Of a stretch of DNA of 64,000 nucleotides, positions 24,569-33,208 are shown in pieces; the stretch's first letter is position 1; the number at the start of each line of letters is the position of its first letter. This DNA comes from Streptomyces xanthophaeus (GTDB lineage Bacteria; Actinomycetota; Actinomycetes; Streptomycetales; Streptomycetaceae), in contig NZ_CP076543.1 of the NCBI RefSeq assembly GCF_030440515.1, forward strand, positions 3,596,001 through 3,660,000, given 5' to 3'. The translations under genes and the position numbers were made by a program. The notes beneath the pieces were generated by a model. It was not told the origin of the DNA. It searched no databases and saw nothing but the letters and a program-made list of their open reading frames with translations.

Positions 24569-26262
24569 CCGCGCTCTCCTTCAGGGGTTTCTTCAACAGG
24601 ATCAGACGCCGTGGGCGCCTGCTGGTGCAGCTGGGCGGCGAGCTCCGCCAGCTCCTGCGGGAGCCTGGTGGACTCGCTGCGGCCCAGGCCCGCCATCTCG
24701 ACGACGGTCACGCCGTCCTTGCCGGTCACCGCGCGGACCCAGATCCGCCGGCGCTGGATGAACAGCGATCCGGCCAGGCCCGCGATGGCGGCGATCGCAC
24801 CCGTGAGGGCGAGGCCGCTGCCGGGCTGGTGGGTGACGGAGAAGGTGGCCCACCGCTCGATGCCCTCGAACTTCACGGTGCCCGCGCCACCCGGCAGGGT
24901 CATCGTGTCGCCGGGCGCCAGCTTCTGCTTGAACTGCTGGCCCGACTCGTCCTTGAAGGGCTCCATCTTGGTGGTGGTGAGCCGGTAGACGTTCTGCGGC
25001 AGACCCGAGTCCACGCCGAGGCTGCCGTGCCAGGCGTTGAGCATGAGCTGCGGGTTCAGGAGGGCGGGGAACTGCGAGAACATCGTGCCCATGCCCTCAC
25101 CGGCGAAGCTCGGCACGAAGACGGCGTTGAAGCCGAGCTGCTCCTTCTTCCCGTCCTTGTCCTTGTATCCGTCGGTGACCTTGACGGCTCCGGTGGAGGT
25201 GAGGTTGGCGTCCTGCGGAAGCATCGGCACGGCGTCCTTGAAGATCACCTTGCCGGTGGAGTCGGTCACCGAGACGATCGGCGCGTAGCCGTGGCCGAGC
25301 AGGTAGACCTTGGAGCCGTCGACCTCCAGGGGCTTGTTGACCTGGATCTCGCGCTTCTGCGGAGCACCGTGGGCGCCGTCCGAGAAGGTGACGTACGCCT
25401 TGAAGTCGCGCGGGGTGCCCCGCTGCGGGCCGGTCATCTCGTACGTCGCGTCGAAGCGGTCCAGCGTGAAGCTGAACGGCGGCAGGTCGTCCGGGTCGAA
25501 GAGGGTGCCGGACTTGAAGTCGTCGTACTGGGTGAGCGTGTTCGAGAAGCCGGTGCCGCGCAGGACCAGCTTGCCGCCCTCGGACTTGAAGTACTGGCCC
25601 CAGGCGAAGGCCACCAGCATCACGATCAGCGCGACGTGGAAGATCAGGTTCCCGGCCTCGCGGAGGTAGCCCTTCTCCGCCGCTACGTGGCCCTCTCCGG
25701 CCTCGGTGCGGAAGCGGCTGCCGCGCAGCACCGTGCGCGCGTACGAGAGGACCTCGTCCGGGGCCTTGTCGGTGCGCCAGGTGGTGTGGGCGGGCAGCCT
25801 GTCGAGGCGCCGGGGGGCGGCCGGCGGGCGGCCGCGGAGCTGGCCGACGAACTGCCAGGAGCGCGGCACGATGCAGCCGATGAGCGAGATGAACAGCAGC
25901 AGGTAGATCGCGGAGAACCACACCGAGCTGTAGACGTCGAAGAGCTGGAGCTTCTCGGCGACGGTCACCCAGGAGGGGTTGTCACGCTTCCAGTCGACGA
26001 CCTTCATCGCGTCGACGTTGTTCTGCGGGATGATCGAACCGGGGATGGCGCCCAGGGACAGCAGGAAGAGCAGGATCAGCGCCACCCGCATGGAGGTGAG
26101 CTGCCGCCAGAACCAGCGGGCCCAGCCGATCACACCGATGCCGACGGCCGGCCCGGTGGGGCTGTCCTCCAGCGGGGCGGTGGAGAGCTGGGCACCTGCT
26201 GCGGCGTCGGTGGGGTCCGCCTCGGCGGACGTGTCGGTGCTCGCTTTGTCTGTCGTACTCAT
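24565..26262 (-). CDS. resB: Cytochrome c biogenesis protein ResB
   Basis: 565 residues. Three helices in the first 220 residues, a large extracytoplasmic domain (about 240-490, with GSKVYLLGHGYAPIV), and a final helix near 500 (LTGAIAAIAGLAGSLFI) followed by a cytoplasmic tail. This is the ResB/Ccs1 plan. It works with CcsB as the haem lyase of system II. ATG with GAAGG directly upstream. The upstream neighbour should be ccdA, but only a remnant is left there (26276-26377), so resB now lies 111 bases after resA. Confidence 0.94.
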   Translation of the reverse strand: MSTTDKASTDTSAEADPTDAAAGAQLSTAPLEDSPTGPAVGIGVIGWARWFWRQLTSMRVALILLFLLSLGAIPGSIIPQNNVDAMKVVDWKRDNPSWVTVAEKLQLFDVYSSVWFSAIYLLLFISLIGCIVPRSWQFVGQLRGRPPAAPRRLDRLPAHTTWRTDKAPDEVLSYARTVLRGSRFRTEAGEGHVAAEKGYLREAGNLIFHVALIVMLVAFAWGQYFKSEGGKLVLRGTGFSNTLTQYDDFKSGTLFDPDDLPPFSFTLDRFDATYEMTGPQRGTPRDFKAYVTFSDGAHGAPQKREIQVNKPLEVDGSKVYLLGHGYAPIVSVTDSTGKVIFKDAVPMLPQDANLTSTGAVKVTDGYKDKDGKKEQLGFNAVFVPSFAGEGMGTMFSQFPALLNPQLMLNAWHGSLGVDSGLPQNVYRLTTTKMEPFKDESGQQFKQKLAPGDTMTLPGGAGTVKFEGIERWATFSVTHQPGSGLALTGAIAAIAGLAGSLFIQRRRIWVRAVTGKDGVTVVEMAGLGRSESTRLPQELAELAAQLHQQAPTASDPVEETPEGERG

Positions 26263-26275
26263 GTGCCTTCAGTCC

Positions 26276-26377
26276 TCAGATCCCCACCGTGAAGCCTTGG
26301 GTCCCGCTCTGCCTGTCGCTGACGATGCTGTCCCACGAACCTGTGATGCGGAACTTCCGCATCGCCCACGAGGTCAC
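26276..26377 (-). pseudogene. ccdA: Remnant of ccdA (thiol-disulphide reductant transporter)
   Basis: A 33-codon frame starts with a GTG overlapping the resA stop (GTGA) and ends TGSWDSIVSDRQSGTQGFTVGI, which matches my recollection of the end of Streptomyces CcdA (a TGAWDSIVQ...NGFTVGI-type C-terminus). The roughly 220 codons that would encode the membrane helices are missing. The join falls at a perfect 9-1-9 palindrome, GATGCGGAA and TTCCGCATC (bases 26344-26362). CcdA carries electrons from cytoplasmic thioredoxin to ResA. The remnant is too short to do this. Confidence 0.62.
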
Positions 26378-27015
26378 TTCTCCGCGAGGACCGGGTCGAC
26401 CATCGACCGCAGCTGCTCCTCGTTGACCGGGGCCAGGGTGCGGGCGGCGATCTTGCCGTCCTTGTCGAGGACGATCGTGGAGGGGATGGCGTTGGGGTTG
26501 AGCGTGCCCTTGGGGAAGCGGAGCATCAGCTTCCCTGCGGGGTCGTAGAGGCTCGGGTAGGTGATCCCGTAGGTCTCTTCGAAGGCGATCGCGTTCTGTT
26601 TGCTGTTGTCGCGGGTGTTGATCCCGACGAAGGCGACGTCCTTGCCGGCGTCGGCGTACTCCTTGGAGACCGTCGCGAAGTAGCCGGCCTCGGCGCGGCA
26701 CGGCGGGCACCAGGAGCCCCACACGTTGAGGACCACGACCTTGCCCTTGAGCGTGGTGGTGTCCAGGGTCCCGTCGTCGACGGTCTCGCCGTCGAGCTTG
26801 GGGGCCTCGGCGCGCTCCTCCTTGGACACGGTGGAGATGCCGCTCGCACCCGTGACGTAGTTGCCGCCGGACCCGCTGACCGGCTTGCCGCCGTCAGGGC
26901 CCCCGCACGCCGACAGCGTGAGGGCACCGGCCAGGGTCGCCACGGCCAGCAGGGTGGCACGGCCGCCGGTCGAGCGGCGGCTACTACGACGGATACGCGC
27001 GCGGCTAAGGCTCAT
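26374..27015 (-). CDS. resA: TlpA/ResA-like thiol-disulphide oxidoreductase, lipoprotein
   Basis: 213 residues. A lipoprotein signal with lipobox LSAC (Cys37) anchors it outside the membrane. The thioredoxin-fold active site is WCPPC (Trp102, Cys103, Cys106), followed by the cis-proline region NAIPSTIVLD. It keeps the CXXCH cysteines of apocytochrome c reduced before haem attachment. ResA needs reductant from CcdA, whose gene is only a remnant downstream, so a second CcdA elsewhere or loss of function must be considered. Confidence 0.92.
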   Translation of the reverse strand: MSLSRARIRRSSRRSTGGRATLLAVATLAGALTLSACGGPDGGKPVSGSGGNYVTGASGISTVSKEERAEAPKLDGETVDDGTLDTTTLKGKVVVLNVWGSWCPPCRAEAGYFATVSKEYADAGKDVAFVGINTRDNSKQNAIAFEETYGITYPSLYDPAGKLMLRFPKGTLNPNAIPSTIVLDKDGKIAARTLAPVNEEQLRSMVDPVLAEK

Positions 27016-27104
27016 GTGAAAAGTTTCGCATGAGCAATTCGCGGATCTTCCGCACCCCCCGGAGCGATGCCCGTGCCCTGGTCAGGTGCTGCTCCGCCGT
27101 CCCG

Positions 27105-28349
27105 TCAGGCGGCGGTCATGTACGCGCTCCAGCCGCCGGCCGGTGACTGGCCCGGGCCGAGGCCCCGCAGCCTGGCGAGCACCTTGGGGTCCTGGACCTC
27201 CAGCCAGTCGGTGAACTGCCGGAAGGACACGAGCCGTACGTCCCTTTTGTCCGCCATGCCCTTGAGTGCCTCCTCGACGGCATCCATGTAGATGCCGCCG
27301 TTCCACTCCTCGAAGTGGTTGCCGATGAACAGGGGCGCGCGGTTGGTCTCGTAGGCCCGCCGGAAGCCGCCCAGGTAGGTGGCCGTGGCCTGGGTGCGCC
27401 AGCCCGGGTAGTTGGCGGGCACGCCCCTCGTCGTGCTCTTCGACTGGTTGGCGAGGATGTTGTAGTCCATCGAGAGGACCTCGAAGGAGTGCCCGGGGAA
27501 CGGCAGGGACTGCAGCGGCAGGTCCCAGATGCCGGACCTGCGCACCGGCCAGACCTGGAGGCCGCCGGGAGAGCTGGAGTCGTAGCGCCAGCCCAGCCGC
27601 TCGGCCGTCGGCAGCAGGCTGTCCCGGCCGAGGAGGCAGGGGGTGCGGGCGCCCTTCAGCTCCTTGGCGTAGTCGAAGGGCAGGGGTTCGAGGTCGGTGA
27701 ATCCGGTGTTCGTGCGCCAGTTGGTGACGAAGGACACGGCCTGGTCGATCTCGCTGCGCCAGTCGTCCGGCGTCCACCTGCCGACCGAGCCGGATCCGGC
27801 GCAGAAGTGGCCGTTGAAGTGGGTGCCTATCTCGTGCCCGTCGAGCCAGGCCTGGCGCACGTACGTGAGGGTGGAGCGGACGTTCTCGTCCTTGAGGTAG
27901 CCGATGTCCGAGGCCCCGACGGGGTTGTTCGGCGGCCGGTAGAGGTGCCGCTTCGACTCGGGCAGCAGATAGATGCCCGAGAGGAAGAAGGTCATGGCCG
28001 CGCCGTGGTCTTTGGCGAGCTTGAGGAAGCGCGGGAAGAGGCCGTTGCCGATCTCCCCCGCGCCGTCCCAGCTGAAGACGACGAACTGCGGCGGGGTCTC
28101 GCCCGGCTGCAGCGGCACGGGCGCGTCGGGCTGGTTCGGCTGCGGGCCGGTGTCGGCGGTGGAGCCGTCACCGATGGGCCTGGCCGCCGGCTTCTCGCCG
28201 GGCTTCGGGTTCTTCGGGTTCCTGGCGGGTCCGGGAGCGCCGGGACCGGACGTGTCCGATGAGCCGCAGCCCGCGATTCCCATCGCGGCGGCCGCACCAA
28301 GTCCCAGTCCCAGCAACCCCCTCCGACTGACTCCCCTGATGTCGCGCAT
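27105..28349 (-). CDS. Tat-exported lipoprotein with polysaccharide deacetylase-like domain
   Basis: 414 residues. The start has a twin-arginine signal (SRRGLLGLG) and lipobox (IAGC), so it is probably a Tat lipoprotein. A Pro-rich linker (about 30-85) leads to a catalytic-type domain with VVFSWDGAGE and HEIGTHFNGH; the second fits the metal-binding H-x-x-x-H of NodB deacetylases, but the first lacks the usual DD pair. It may be a diverged or inactive deacetylase. ATG 28349 has GGGGA upstream; the longer frame to 28406 adds no signal-like residues. It separates the histidine phosphatase from resA. Confidence 0.78.
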   Translation of the reverse strand: MRDIRGVSRRGLLGLGLGAAAAMGIAGCGSSDTSGPGAPGPARNPKNPKPGEKPAARPIGDGSTADTGPQPNQPDAPVPLQPGETPPQFVVFSWDGAGEIGNGLFPRFLKLAKDHGAAMTFFLSGIYLLPESKRHLYRPPNNPVGASDIGYLKDENVRSTLTYVRQAWLDGHEIGTHFNGHFCAGSGSVGRWTPDDWRSEIDQAVSFVTNWRTNTGFTDLEPLPFDYAKELKGARTPCLLGRDSLLPTAERLGWRYDSSSPGGLQVWPVRRSGIWDLPLQSLPFPGHSFEVLSMDYNILANQSKSTTRGVPANYPGWRTQATATYLGGFRRAYETNRAPLFIGNHFEEWNGGIYMDAVEEALKGMADKRDVRLVSFRQFTDWLEVQDPKVLARLRGLGPGQSPAGGWSAYMTAA

Positions 28350-28529
28350 GTCACCGTCCCCACTGTCGACCACCCATACCGACCCGAAGTCCATATAAAC
28401 GGACAATCAGATCGGACATGCGAGCTGACACGGTGATTCCCGCGCGACTTGTATTTAGCTGGGCCGAACCGTAACGGCCTGTAACAGTCGGTCGATCAAG
28501 ACCCGATCAGGGAAACGAGACCCGCCGGC

Positions 28530-29237
28530 TCAGGCGCCGAACGCCTTGGACGCACCCTTCACCGGCTTGGCCCCGGCCAGCAGATGGGCCGGGACCAGGT
28601 CCCGGGCCGGCTCGCTGTAGCCCACCGACACCAGCTTGTCGCCCTGGAAGGTGAAGGAGGTCATCGAGGCGAGCGTGCACTGCCGGCGCCTCGGGTCGTG
28701 CCACAGCCGACGCTTCTCCGCGAAGCTGCGCACGATCCAGATCGGCAGCTGGTGGCTGACCGCCACCGCCTCACGGCCGCGGGCAGCGTCGCGCGCCGCC
28801 TCCAGCGCGCTCATCATCCGGACCACCTGCTCGACGTACGGCTCGCCCCAGGACGGCTTGAACGGGTTCGTCAGGTGCTTCCAGTTGCTGGGCTTGCGCA
28901 GCGCGCCGTCACCGACACCGAAGGTCTTGCCCTCGAAGACGTTCTCCGCCTCCAGCAGCCGCGCGTCGGTCGCCAGGTCCAGGCCGTGGACCTTGGCGAT
29001 CGGCTCCGCCGTCTCCTGCGCGCGCTCCAGCGGGGAGGACACCACGTAGGCGATGTCCCGGCCCTTGAGGTGCTCGGCGACCCGGTCCGCCATCTGCCGG
29101 CCCAGCTCGGAGAGGTGGTAGCCGTCACGGCGCCCGTAGAGCACGCCCTCGGGGTTGTGCACCTCGCCGTGGCGCACCAGGTGCACGACGGTGAGCTCGG
29201 GCGTGGCGGGCGTGGCGGGCGTGGCGCTGCTGCTCAT
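28530..29237 (-). CDS. Histidine phosphatase family protein
   Basis: 235 residues. The catalytic RHGE is at residues 22-25; [11 protein letters not shown] and the late [10 protein letters not shown] give the second arginine and histidine of the phosphoglycerate mutase-like site. The product is cytoplasmic and its substrate is unknown; annotation as phosphoglycerate mutase would be over-precise. ATG overlaps the hemL stop by four bases, so the two are co-translated, an arrangement I recall from other Streptomyces. Confidence 0.9.
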   Translation of the reverse strand: MSSSATPATPATPELTVVHLVRHGEVHNPEGVLYGRRDGYHLSELGRQMADRVAEHLKGRDIAYVVSSPLERAQETAEPIAKVHGLDLATDARLLEAENVFEGKTFGVGDGALRKPSNWKHLTNPFKPSWGEPYVEQVVRMMSALEAARDAARGREAVAVSHQLPIWIVRSFAEKRRLWHDPRRRQCTLASMTSFTFQGDKLVSVGYSEPARDLVPAHLLAGAKPVKGASKAFGA

Positions 29238-30556
29238 GCGGTGGCCTCCGCGGCGGCTCGGGCGGCGGCTGGCAGCGCCGCCGCGATGCGCTCGATCGCC
29301 TTCTCGTCGTGGGCGGTGGAGACGAACCAGGACTCGAAGGCGGACGGCGGCAGGTAGACACCCTGCGCCAGCATCGAGTGGAAGAACCCGTTGAAACGGA
29401 AGCTCTCCTGCTTCTTGGCGTCGTCGTAGTTGCGCACCTCGTCCTCGGTGAAGAAGACGGAGAACATGTTGGACGCGGTCTGCAGCCGGTGCGCCACGCC
29501 CTCCTTGGCGAGCGCGCCGGTGACCAGGCCCTGGATCTCCTTCGAGACCGCGTCGACCTTCTCGTACGCGGCCGCGTCCAGCAGGCGCAGCTGGGCGAGA
29601 CCGGCGGCGGTGGCGATGGGGTTGCCGGAGAGCGTGCCGGCCTGGTAGACGGGGCCGGCGGGGGCGAGGTGGCCCATGACGTCGGCGCGGCCGCCGAAGG
29701 CAGCGGCGGGGAAGCCGCCGCCCATGACCTTGCCGAACGTCATCAGGTCGGGCTTGACCCCGTCGACGCCGTACCAGCCGGCGCGGGAGGTCCGGAAGCC
29801 GGTCATGACCTCGTCTGAGATGTAGAGCGCGCCGTTCTCCCGGCAGAGGTCCGCGAGCCCCTGGTTGAAGCCCTCGGCGGGGGTCACCACACCCATGTTG
29901 CCGGGCGCGGCCTCGGTGATCACGCAGGCGATCTCACCGGGGTGCGCGGCGAACGCCGCCCGTACCGATTCGAGGTCGTTGTAGGGGAGGACGATCGTGT
30001 CGCCGGCCTGCGCGCCCGTCACACCGGGGGTGTCCGGAAGCGCGAAAGTCGCCAGACCGGAACCGGCGGCGGCCAGCAGCGCGTCCACGTGACCGTGGTA
30101 GCAGCCGGCGAACTTCACGACCTTGGCGCGACCGGTGAAGCCGCGGGCGAGCCGGATCGCCGACATGGTCGCCTCGGTGCCGGAGGAGACCAGGCGGACC
30201 TGCTCCACGGGTTCGATGCGCGCGACGATCTCCTCGGCGAGCGCCACCTCTCCCTCACCGGGCGTACCGAAGGAGGTACCGCGGGCGACGGCCGCCTGGA
30301 CGGCCTCGATCACCTCGGGGTGCGAATGGCCGAGGATCATCGGCCCCCACGAGCACACGAGGTCGACGTACTCACGACCGTCGGCGTCGGTGAGGTACGG
30401 ACCGGTCCCGGACACCATGAACCGGGGCGTACCGCCCACGGCGCGGAAGGCGCGCACGGGAGAGTTCACGCCGCCGGGGGTCACGAGGGAGGCGCGCTCG
30501 AAGAGCGTCTGCGAAACTGGGGCTTCATACGGGTACGGGTAGCTCACACCAGCCAT
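29234..30556 (-). CDS. hemL: Glutamate-1-semialdehyde 2,1-aminomutase
   Basis: 440 residues. A PLP enzyme that turns glutamate-1-semialdehyde into 5-aminolevulinate, the tetrapyrrole precursor. The PLP lysine is Lys276 in TFGKVMGGG; the substrate-gating [16 protein letters not shown] and [11 protein letters not shown] segments are intact. Length is normal for HemL. The haem link fits with the cytochrome c maturation genes that follow. The start with [15 protein letters not shown] agrees with actinobacterial HemL proteins. Confidence 0.96.
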   Translation of the reverse strand: MAGVSYPYPYEAPVSQTLFERASLVTPGGVNSPVRAFRAVGGTPRFMVSGTGPYLTDADGREYVDLVCSWGPMILGHSHPEVIEAVQAAVARGTSFGTPGEGEVALAEEIVARIEPVEQVRLVSSGTEATMSAIRLARGFTGRAKVVKFAGCYHGHVDALLAAAGSGLATFALPDTPGVTGAQAGDTIVLPYNDLESVRAAFAAHPGEIACVITEAAPGNMGVVTPAEGFNQGLADLCRENGALYISDEVMTGFRTSRAGWYGVDGVKPDLMTFGKVMGGGFPAAAFGGRADVMGHLAPAGPVYQAGTLSGNPIATAAGLAQLRLLDAAAYEKVDAVSKEIQGLVTGALAKEGVAHRLQTASNMFSVFFTEDEVRNYDDAKKQESFRFNGFFHSMLAQGVYLPPSAFESWFVSTAHDEKAIERIAAALPAAARAAAEATA

Positions 30557-30689
30557 GGTCTCAGAGGCCGCGACAGACTTGCGGACGGGCGTTTCACCGC
30601 GTCGCCGCGGGGGAGGTCACTGCCATGATGATCAGGCTGCGTGGCGGGGGCCACGGGGCCGGGGCGAGCAAGACCAGTCGGGTGGAGAT

Positions 30690-31289
30690 ATGCAACGCGG
30701 TGGTGGACCGGGCGAGGGAACGGACGGCCTCGATCCGCAGCGCGCCCGCGAGGCCCGCCGCCGGGGCAAGCACCGCCGCCACGGCATGGAGGCGGCCGAC
30801 GCCGTCCCCGGGCCGGCGACCCCGTCCGAGGACCTGCCCAAGGGCCGCGGCATGGGAGTGACGTACAAGTACTTCGGCGCCCCCGACGGAGCCACGGCGG
30901 CCCGGGTCCCGGTCACGATGCGGCCGGAGGAGCTCGGCGGCGACGAGCTCGGCATGGGCGGCCTCTTCACCAAGATCAAGCCGGAAACGGTCGCCGCGAT
31001 GGTCCTCACCGGCATCGAAGGCATACCCCTCCACAAGGTGCCCCCGCTGGAGCTGGTCGTCCTCCACCCCGACTACGCGGTGGTCAAGCTTCCGATGACC
31101 GTGGTCGACCCGCTGCGCGGAATCGGCGAGGAGTCGGTGGGCGCGGCGGCCTTCATCTGGTCCACGGTCCCGGACCGCGGCGGCCCGAGCGACGCCTTCA
31201 ACGTCTACCAGCTGCTCCACGAGTGGCAGGATTTCAGCCACCGCCTCCACGAGGCCGGACACCAGCCGTACTGCCTGGTCTGGCCCTGA
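30690..31289 (+). CDS. Uncharacterised soluble protein
   Basis: 199 residues, no signal or membrane helix. The first 60 are Gly/Arg-rich and probably disordered (GPGEGTDGLDPQRAREARRR); the folded part begins MGVTYKYFGAPDGATAARV and includes LHPDYAVVKLPMTVVDPL and FNVYQLLHEWQDFSHRLHEAGH. No family recognised. ATG 30690 has GGAG only two bases before it, so the start could lie later, for example at 30780 or 30852. It is divergent from hemL and convergent with the exporter permease. Confidence 0.6.
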   Translation: MQRGGGPGEGTDGLDPQRAREARRRGKHRRHGMEAADAVPGPATPSEDLPKGRGMGVTYKYFGAPDGATAARVPVTMRPEELGGDELGMGGLFTKIKPETVAAMVLTGIEGIPLHKVPPLELVVLHPDYAVVKLPMTVVDPLRGIGEESVGAAAFIWSTVPDRGGPSDAFNVYQLLHEWQDFSHRLHEAGHQPYCLVWP

Positions 31290-31299
31290 CCGACAGCCC

Positions 31300-32538
31300 T
31301 CAGACGCCGGCACGCAGGGTTTCGGCGGGCAGGATGCGGGCGGCCGCCAGGGCCGGGTAGAGGCCTGCGGCCAGGCCCACCACGAGGCCGACCAGCGGGC
31401 CCGCGGTGGTGAGGGCGGGGTCGAGGACCACCAGCCAGTTCTTCGCCAGGCACGTCACCGCGGTGATCTGGATGCCGAGCACCGTGCCCACCACACCGCC
31501 GGCCAGCCCGACCAGGCCGCTCTCGATGCAGAACTGACCGGCGACCGCCCGACGCGAGGCGCCCAGGGCCCGGCGCAGGCCGATCTCGGAGCGCCGCTCC
31601 AGCACGGACACGTAGGCGGTGTTGCTCACGCCGAGCGCGCCCACGCCGAGGGAGACGGCGGCCAGGCCCAGGAACAGGGCCCGGGTCTGCGACTCGACAC
31701 CCCGGCGCAGGGACCGGGGGTCGGGCGGCACCAGCGCGACGAGCTTGTCCGGGGCGCCCGGGGCCAGGGCGAAGGGAGCCTCGTCGCCGACCTGGTCGGC
31801 GGCGCCCAGATCCGTACGGATGATCATTTCCGCGGGGGCGAAGCCCAGTCCCGCCGGGTCCTGCAGCGCGGCCCAGTACGGGATGACCACCGAGCCGGTG
31901 AGGTTCGTGTCACCGGTGGGCGCGCGGAAGACACCCAGCACGCTGAAGGCGACCCCGTTGACGTGGATCACCGAGTTGCCCGCCCCGCCGTCCACCGTCA
32001 GCCGGGACGCGGCGGCCGTGTCGATCAGCGCCACCCGTTCGCGCCGGGCGTCGTGCCCCGTGTCGAACCAGCGGCCCTGCGTGAGCTCCGCCGACATGGC
32101 GAGCAGCGCTTCGGGCTGCGCGGCCATGACCGTGCCCTCGGGCAGGTCGTTCACCTTGCCGCCGGACAGCCGCGAGACGGCCGGCTGCTCGCCGGCCCTG
32201 CTGACCAGACCGGCGCTGCGGACGCCGTTGAGGTCGCGCACCCGCTGGGTGTCGGCGCCGTCGGGCCGAGGCCGGACCCCGGCCACGGCCTCCGACGGGT
32301 ACTTGACCGTCACCCGCGTCGCCTTCAGGGCGTCGAACTGGTCGGAGACGGCGCCGGCCGCGCTGGCCGTGATGCCGAGCGTGGCGAGGGCGGCGGCCAG
32401 CCCCACGGAGATCCCCACCATGGTGAGCAGCGTCCGGAACCGGCGGCCGAACAGCGCGAGGAACGCCTGGACGAGCAGATCCGCCGCCGACGTACGGGGG
32501 TGCCCGGGCGGCCGGCCCGTCACACGTCTACGCGACAC
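31300..32538 (-). CDS. MacB/FtsX-like ABC transporter permease
   Basis: 412 residues with four membrane helices: one near 35-55, then, after a large outer domain (about 60-270), three at about 285-310, 335-360 and 375-400. This is the MacB_PCD/FtsX plan. The sequence LERRSEIGLRRALGASRRAV is the typical coupling segment after the second helix. It pairs with the ATPase whose stop overlaps its start by 11 bases and with the PG-binding adaptor upstream. Together they should form a mechanotransmission-type complex acting on extracytoplasmic substrates. Confidence 0.88.
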   Translation of the reverse strand: MSRRRVTGRPPGHPRTSAADLLVQAFLALFGRRFRTLLTMVGISVGLAAALATLGITASAAGAVSDQFDALKATRVTVKYPSEAVAGVRPRPDGADTQRVRDLNGVRSAGLVSRAGEQPAVSRLSGGKVNDLPEGTVMAAQPEALLAMSAELTQGRWFDTGHDARRERVALIDTAAASRLTVDGGAGNSVIHVNGVAFSVLGVFRAPTGDTNLTGSVVIPYWAALQDPAGLGFAPAEMIIRTDLGAADQVGDEAPFALAPGAPDKLVALVPPDPRSLRRGVESQTRALFLGLAAVSLGVGALGVSNTAYVSVLERRSEIGLRRALGASRRAVAGQFCIESGLVGLAGGVVGTVLGIQITAVTCLAKNWLVVLDPALTTAGPLVGLVVGLAAGLYPALAAARILPAETLRAGV

Positions 32539-33208
32539 GGCCGTCCACCACCTTGAAGACGTGGTCGGCCCTGGCCGCGACGTCGGGTTCGTGCGTGACC
32601 ACGACCACGGCCCGGTCCTGTGCGACCAGTCCGGCCAGCAGGTCCATGACGCGCGCCGAGTTGGCGGTGTCCAGGTTGCCGGTCGGCTCGTCGCACAGGA
32701 CGACCGCGGGCCGGTGGACGATGGCCCGCGCGACCGCGACCCTCTGCCGTTCTCCGCCGGAGAGGGTGGTGGGCTTGACGTCGAGCCGGTGCCCGAGCCC
32801 CACGGACTCCAGCGCCCGCACGGCCTGCGGCCGCCGCTGGGCGCGCGGCACGCCCAGGTGCACCAGCGGCAGGGCCACGTTCTGCACGCAGGTCAGGTGC
32901 GGGACCAGGTGGAAGGCCTGGAAGACGAAGCCGAGCGCCTGTGCCCGCAGGGCGGTGCGGTCCCGTTCGGACAGGGCGGTGGTGTCGTTGCCCTGCAGCA
33001 GGTACCGGCCGCGGGTCGGGACGTCGAGCAGTCCGAGCACGCTCAGCAGCGTGGACTTCCCGGAACCCGAGGGGCCGACGACGGCCGCGAGCCGGCCGGG
33101 CCGGATGTCGAGCGTGACGTCGGCCAGCGCGTGCACGGGCGGCGGTCCCGGATACGTCTTCGCGATGCCGGTCATCTCGATGACGGGCGCCGGGGCGTCC
33201 TCAGCCAT
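32528..33208 (-). CDS. MacB/LolD-like ABC ATP-binding protein
   Basis: 226 residues. Walker A GPSGSGKST, signature LSGGERQRV, Walker B VVLCDEPTGNLD and the H-loop THE are all present; the DEPTGNLD form is specific to the LolD/MacB group. ATG 33208 is chosen because GGGAGG stands five bases upstream and the extra upstream residues of the longer frame belong to the adaptor gene's reading region. It overlaps the adaptor stop by eight bases. Confidence 0.92.
   Translation of the reverse strand: MAEDAPAPVIEMTGIAKTYPGPPPVHALADVTLDIRPGRLAAVVGPSGSGKSTLLSVLGLLDVPTRGRYLLQGNDTTALSERDRTALRAQALGFVFQAFHLVPHLTCVQNVALPLVHLGVPRAQRRPQAVRALESVGLGHRLDVKPTTLSGGERQRVAVARAIVHRPAVVLCDEPTGNLDTANSARVMDLLAGLVAQDRAVVVVTHEPDVAARADHVFKVVDGRVA

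Noticed and set aside
26276..26722. 148-codon frame overlapping the end of resA and the ccdA remnant
   Set aside because: Most of it is a frameshifted shadow of resA; only the last 33 codons from the GTG at 26377 are of interest.
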